Below are positions 5,408 to 7,778 of a stretch of DNA of 7,778 bases, piece after piece. Source of the DNA: Fidelibacterota bacterium (GTDB lineage: Bacteria > Bipolaricaulota > Bipolaricaulia > Bipolaricaulales > Bipolaricaulaceae); the NCBI GenBank assembly GCA_024277405.1, contig JAJRVI010000037.1, positions 1 through 7,778 on the forward strand. Direction: 5' to 3'. Within the stretch, counting starts at the first letter, position 1. The number at the start of each line of letters is the position of its first letter. Below the pieces are notes generated by a model. It ran no database searches. It was not told where the DNA came from and saw only the letters and a list, made by a program, of their open reading frames with translations. The position numbers were made by a program, and so were the translations under genes.

Positions 5408-7168
5408 GTGCCGTACGATCCCACGAAGCTCGCCGACTGGGAGATCGCGGCGGAGGCGGAGCGGGGGATGCCCACCCCGGAGGAGTGGGCGGAGAGGCTC
5501 GGGCTCAGGAAGGACGAGATCATCCCCTACGGCAGGATCTGCAAACTCGACTACCTCAAGATCTACGAGCGCCTGAAGGACCGCCCCGACGGGAAGTACA
5601 TCGAGATCACCGCCATAACGCCGACCCCGTTGGGGGAGGGGAAGACCACCACCACCCTAGGCCTTATCGAGGGCCTCGCCAAGCGCGGGATGAACGTGGG
5701 GGGATGTATCCGGCAGCCCTCGGCCGGCCCCACCTTCAACATCAAGGGGACGGCCGCCGGGGGTGGGAACGCCCTCCTCATCCCCATGACCGAGTTCACC
5801 CTGGGGTTGACCGGGGATATCGATGCCATCACCAACGCCCACAACCTGGCCATGGTGGCCATCACCGCGCGGCTCCAACACGAGTTCAACTATTCCGATG
5901 AACAGCTGGCCAAGCGGGGCCTGAAGCGGCTCGATATCGATCCCCGGCGGGTGGAGTGGCGCTGGGCCATCGACTTCTGCGCCCAGGCCCTGCGGCGGAT
6001 CATCATCGGCATCGGCGGCAAGATGGACGGGTTCATGATGGAGTCGGGCTTCCAGATCTCGGTTTCCTCCGAGCTCATGGCCATCCTCTCCATCGTCCGG
6101 GACCTCCGGGACCTCCGGGAGCGCATCGGGAGGATCACCCTGGCCTACGACAAGCGCGGGAACCCCATCACCGCCGAGGACCTGGAGGTGGCCGGGGCCA
6201 TGGCGGCCTGGATGCGGAACACCATCAACCCCACCCTCTGCTGCACCGTGGAGTACCAGCCGGTGTTGGTGCACGCCGGCCCCTTCGCCAACATCGCCAT
6301 CGGCCAGTCCTCGGTGATCGGGGACCTCATCGGCCTCAAGCTGTTCGATTACCACGTGACGGAGTCGGGTTTCGGGGCGGACATCGGGTTCGAGAAGTTC
6401 TGGAACGTCAAGTGCCGCATAAGCGGCCTCACCCCGAACGTCTCGGTGATCGTGTGCACCATCCGCGCCCTGAAGATGCACGGCGGCGGGCCCAAGGTGG
6501 TGCCGGGGAGGCCGCTGGCGAAGGAATACCAGGAGGAGAACCTGGAGCTGGTGGAGCGGGGGCTCCCCAACCTCCTCCACCACATCGAGACGGTGAAGAA
6601 GTCGGGGATAAAGCCGGTGGTGTGCATCAACCGGTTCTACACCGACACCGACGCCGAGGTGGCACTGGTAAAGCGGGCGGCGGAGCGAGCCGGCGCCCGG
6701 TGCGCGGTGTCGGAGCACTGGCTCAAGGGCGGCGAGGGGGCCCTGGAGCTGGCGGACGCGGTCATCGAGGCGTGCCAGGAGCCGGTGGAGTTCCGCTACC
6801 TCTACCCCCTGGACATGCCCCTGCGCCAGCGGGTGGAACTGATCGCCAAGGAGGTCTACGGGGCGGACGGTGTCTCCTGGACGCCGGAGGCCGAGGCCAA
6901 GGCCAAGCGGTTCGAGGAAGAGGAGGAGTTCCGGGATTACTACACCATGATGGTCAAAACCCACCTCTCCCTCTCCCACGACCCCAACCTGAAGGGGGTC
7001 CCCAAGGGCTGGGTGCTCCCGATCCGGGACATCCTGGTGTTCACCGGGGCGAAGTTCCTCTGCCCCATGGCGGGGGACATCAAGCTCATGCCCGGTACCG
7101 GCTCCGACCCGGCCTACCGGCGCATCGACATCGACCCCGACACCGGCCAGGTCAAGGGCCTGTTCTGA
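5408..7168 (+). CDS. fhs: Formate-tetrahydrofolate ligase (10-formyl-THF synthetase), long form
   Basis: The enzyme uses ATP to join formate to tetrahydrofolate, the entry to the methyl branch of the Wood-Ljungdahl pathway. From the GTG at 5408 it has 586 residues. The nucleotide loop TPTPLGEGKTTT lies at 71-82. Other family blocks are RQPSAGPTFNIKGTAAGGG, LTGDIDAITNAHNLA, HAGPFANIAIGQSS, ESGFGADIGFEKFWNVKCR, RALKMHGGGPKV, CINRFYTDTDAEV, and the ending MPGTGSDPAYRRIDID with GLF. The N-terminal YDPTKLADWEIA segment, LQHEFNYSDEQLAKRGLKRLDIDPR, VPGRPLAKEYQEEN and MPGTGS differ from the roughly 559-residue clostridial type. They look like a longer subfamily I associate with anaerobic Desulfobacterota. 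It lies 79 nt downstream of metF in the same direction, after a repeat-containing spacer, and may belong to the same transcript. A hairpin follows the stop. Confidence 0.96.
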   Translation: MPYDPTKLADWEIAAEAERGMPTPEEWAERLGLRKDEIIPYGRICKLDYLKIYERLKDRPDGKYIEITAITPTPLGEGKTTTTLGLIEGLAKRGMNVGGCIRQPSAGPTFNIKGTAAGGGNALLIPMTEFTLGLTGDIDAITNAHNLAMVAITARLQHEFNYSDEQLAKRGLKRLDIDPRRVEWRWAIDFCAQALRRIIIGIGGKMDGFMMESGFQISVSSELMAILSIVRDLRDLRERIGRITLAYDKRGNPITAEDLEVAGAMAAWMRNTINPTLCCTVEYQPVLVHAGPFANIAIGQSSVIGDLIGLKLFDYHVTESGFGADIGFEKFWNVKCRISGLTPNVSVIVCTIRALKMHGGGPKVVPGRPLAKEYQEENLELVERGLPNLLHHIETVKKSGIKPVVCINRFYTDTDAEVALVKRAAERAGARCAVSEHWLKGGEGALELADAVIEACQEPVEFRYLYPLDMPLRQRVELIAKEVYGADGVSWTPEAEAKAKRFEEEEEFRDYYTMMVKTHLSLSHDPNLKGVPKGWVLPIRDILVFTGAKFLCPMAGDIKLMPGTGSDPAYRRIDIDPDTGQVKGLF

Positions 7169-7174
7169 GGCTAA

Positions 7175-7215
7175 CGGGGAGCAGGCCCCGGGACGTCGCA
7201 GGGGCCTGCTCCCCG
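7175..7215. terminator. Perfect 15-bp GC hairpin after fhs, probable terminator between convergent genes
   Basis: CGGGGAGCAGGCCCC (7175-7189) pairs without mismatch with GGGGCCTGCTCCCCG (7201-7215) around an 11-nt loop that contains the palindrome GACGTC. It begins 6 nt after the fhs stop. The trailing bases CTCTTC are T-poor, so this is not a textbook intrinsic terminator. Its position between convergent genes and its stability fit transcription stop or 3'-end protection in either direction. Confidence 0.65.
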
Positions 7216-7282
7216 CTCTTCACCATCTGGGAGCACAACCTCGCACGTGAGGTGCGACGCTACGTGTTGTAACGTCGAGGGT

Positions 7283-7778
7283 TCATCCCCGATGTCGATC
7301 GCCCTTCGCCGTGGGGATGTCCTCGCCGCCCACAAGGACCTGGATCCAGGCGGCACCGGTGGCGGGATCGTGGGCGACGCGGGCCTCCACCCCGAAGGCC
7401 CGCCGGATGTTCCCCGGGGTGAGCACCTCCCCCGGGGGGCCGTGGGAGAAGAGCCTTCCCCCCACGAGCAGGGCCAGACGGGGGAAGGCGGCGGCCAGGT
7501 TCAGGTCGTGGGAGGTGGCCACCACCGTCACCCCCTCCCCGGCCCATCCCCGGAAGAGCCCGAGGAGCTCCGCCTGGGCCTTGAGGTCCAGATGGGCCAT
7601 GGGCTCATCGAGGAGGAGGACATCGGGCTCCCGCGCCAGGGCCACGGCGATGAATGCCTTCCTCCGTTCGCCCCCGGAGAGAGTGGAAAGGCGCCGGTGG
7701 GCGAGCCCCTCGAGCCCCACGAGCCCGAGGGCCCGTTGCACCGCGGCCCGGTCGCGCTCGCCCATCCTGTCGGGGAAC
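7283..7778 (-). CDS. ABC transporter ATP-binding protein, FecE/FepC/BtuD-like, N-terminal part outside the window
   Basis: The frame enters at 7778 and ends at the TGA at 7285-7283, giving about 164 visible residues. Numbered from the internal Met at 7765, they show the ABC signature LSGGERRK at 29-36, Walker B VLLLDEP at 49-55, the D-loop AHLD at 57-60 and the switch histidine in TSHDLN at 84-89. The Walker A and Q-loop lie outside. The tail, with GRLFSHGPPGEVLTPGNIRRAFGVEA, is typical of ATPases for iron-siderophore, heme or cobalamin import (GxPxEVLT...AFGV). Residues FPDR precede the Met in frame, so that Met is internal and not the start. Cobalamin uptake would make sense beside a corrinoid-dependent pathway, but substrate cannot be read from the ATPase. 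It is convergent with fhs. Confidence 0.9.
   Translation of the reverse strand, partial: FPDRMGERDRAAVQRALGLVGLEGLAHRRLSTLSGGERRKAFIAVALAREPDVLLLDEPMAHLDLKAQAELLGLFRGWAGEGVTVVATSHDLNLAAAFPRLALLVGGRLFSHGPPGEVLTPGNIRRAFGVEARVAHDPATGAAWIQVLVGGEDIPTAKGDRHRG

Noticed and set aside
6096..6122. Tandem 9-nt repeat (CGGGACCTC twice, then CGGGAGCGC)
   Set aside because: It encodes the RDLRDLRE helix of Fhs, a family-typical segment, so it is a coding coincidence.
5657..6979. 440-residue minus-strand and 438-residue + strand frames inside fhs
   Set aside because: Both are shadows of the well-conserved fhs frame, with low-complexity His/Gly/Pro/Arg content and no ribosome site.
1..7778. tRNA, rRNA, CRISPR arrays, insertion-sequence ends or attachment sites
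   Set aside because: I looked for cloverleaf-like segments, spaced direct repeats and terminal inverted repeats with a transposase and found none that hold up.

Overview
The window is GC-rich DNA (clearly above 60% by eye). It comes from an anaerobe that uses the folate branch of the Wood-Ljungdahl (reductive acetyl-CoA) pathway. The central block encodes a cytoplasmic [NiFe] hydrogenase (small and large subunit), MetV, MetF and formate-tetrahydrofolate ligase (Fhs), all on the + strand. Base composition, gene set and the long form of Fhs would fit an uncultivated acetogen-like or syntrophic bacterium, for example Bipolaricaulota/Acetothermia or a Desulfobacterota relative. This placement is inference from gene content only.

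Layout: (1) 1-861 holds the end of a 2x[4Fe-4S] ferredoxin-type protein followed by a metallo-beta-lactamase-fold protein. (2) 862-1477 has no convincing intact gene; the minus strand carries fragments that read like a decayed coding sequence. (3) 1478-5328 is a tight four-gene operon, hydrogenase small subunit - large subunit - metV - metF, with junctions of -4, +9 and 0 nt and a good Shine-Dalgarno sequence for most members. (4) 5329-5401 is a short spacer with GTGAT/ATCAC repeats that can fold in alternative ways, leading into fhs (5408-7168). (5) 7169-7282 is a convergent intergenic region with a perfect 15-bp hairpin. (6) 7283-7778 on the minus strand is the C-terminal part of an ABC transporter ATPase of the iron-siderophore/cobalamin import type, cut by the window edge.

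How the genes may work together: Fhs activates formate onto tetrahydrofolate. MetF, with its iron-sulfur partner MetV, reduces methylene-THF to methyl-THF. In characterised acetogens the MetVF electrons come from NADH, ferredoxin or an Hdr/MvhD/RnfC2-type partner. Here the only redox partner in the operon is a hydrogenase core, with no diaphorase, F420 subunit, HdrABC or MvhD. The most interesting hypothesis is therefore a soluble hydrogenase-MetVF complex that feeds H2 electrons into methylene-THF reduction, or runs in reverse. The hydrogenase large subunit also ends exactly at its nickel-binding motif, with Gln where His/Arg is usual and no cleavable C-terminal peptide.
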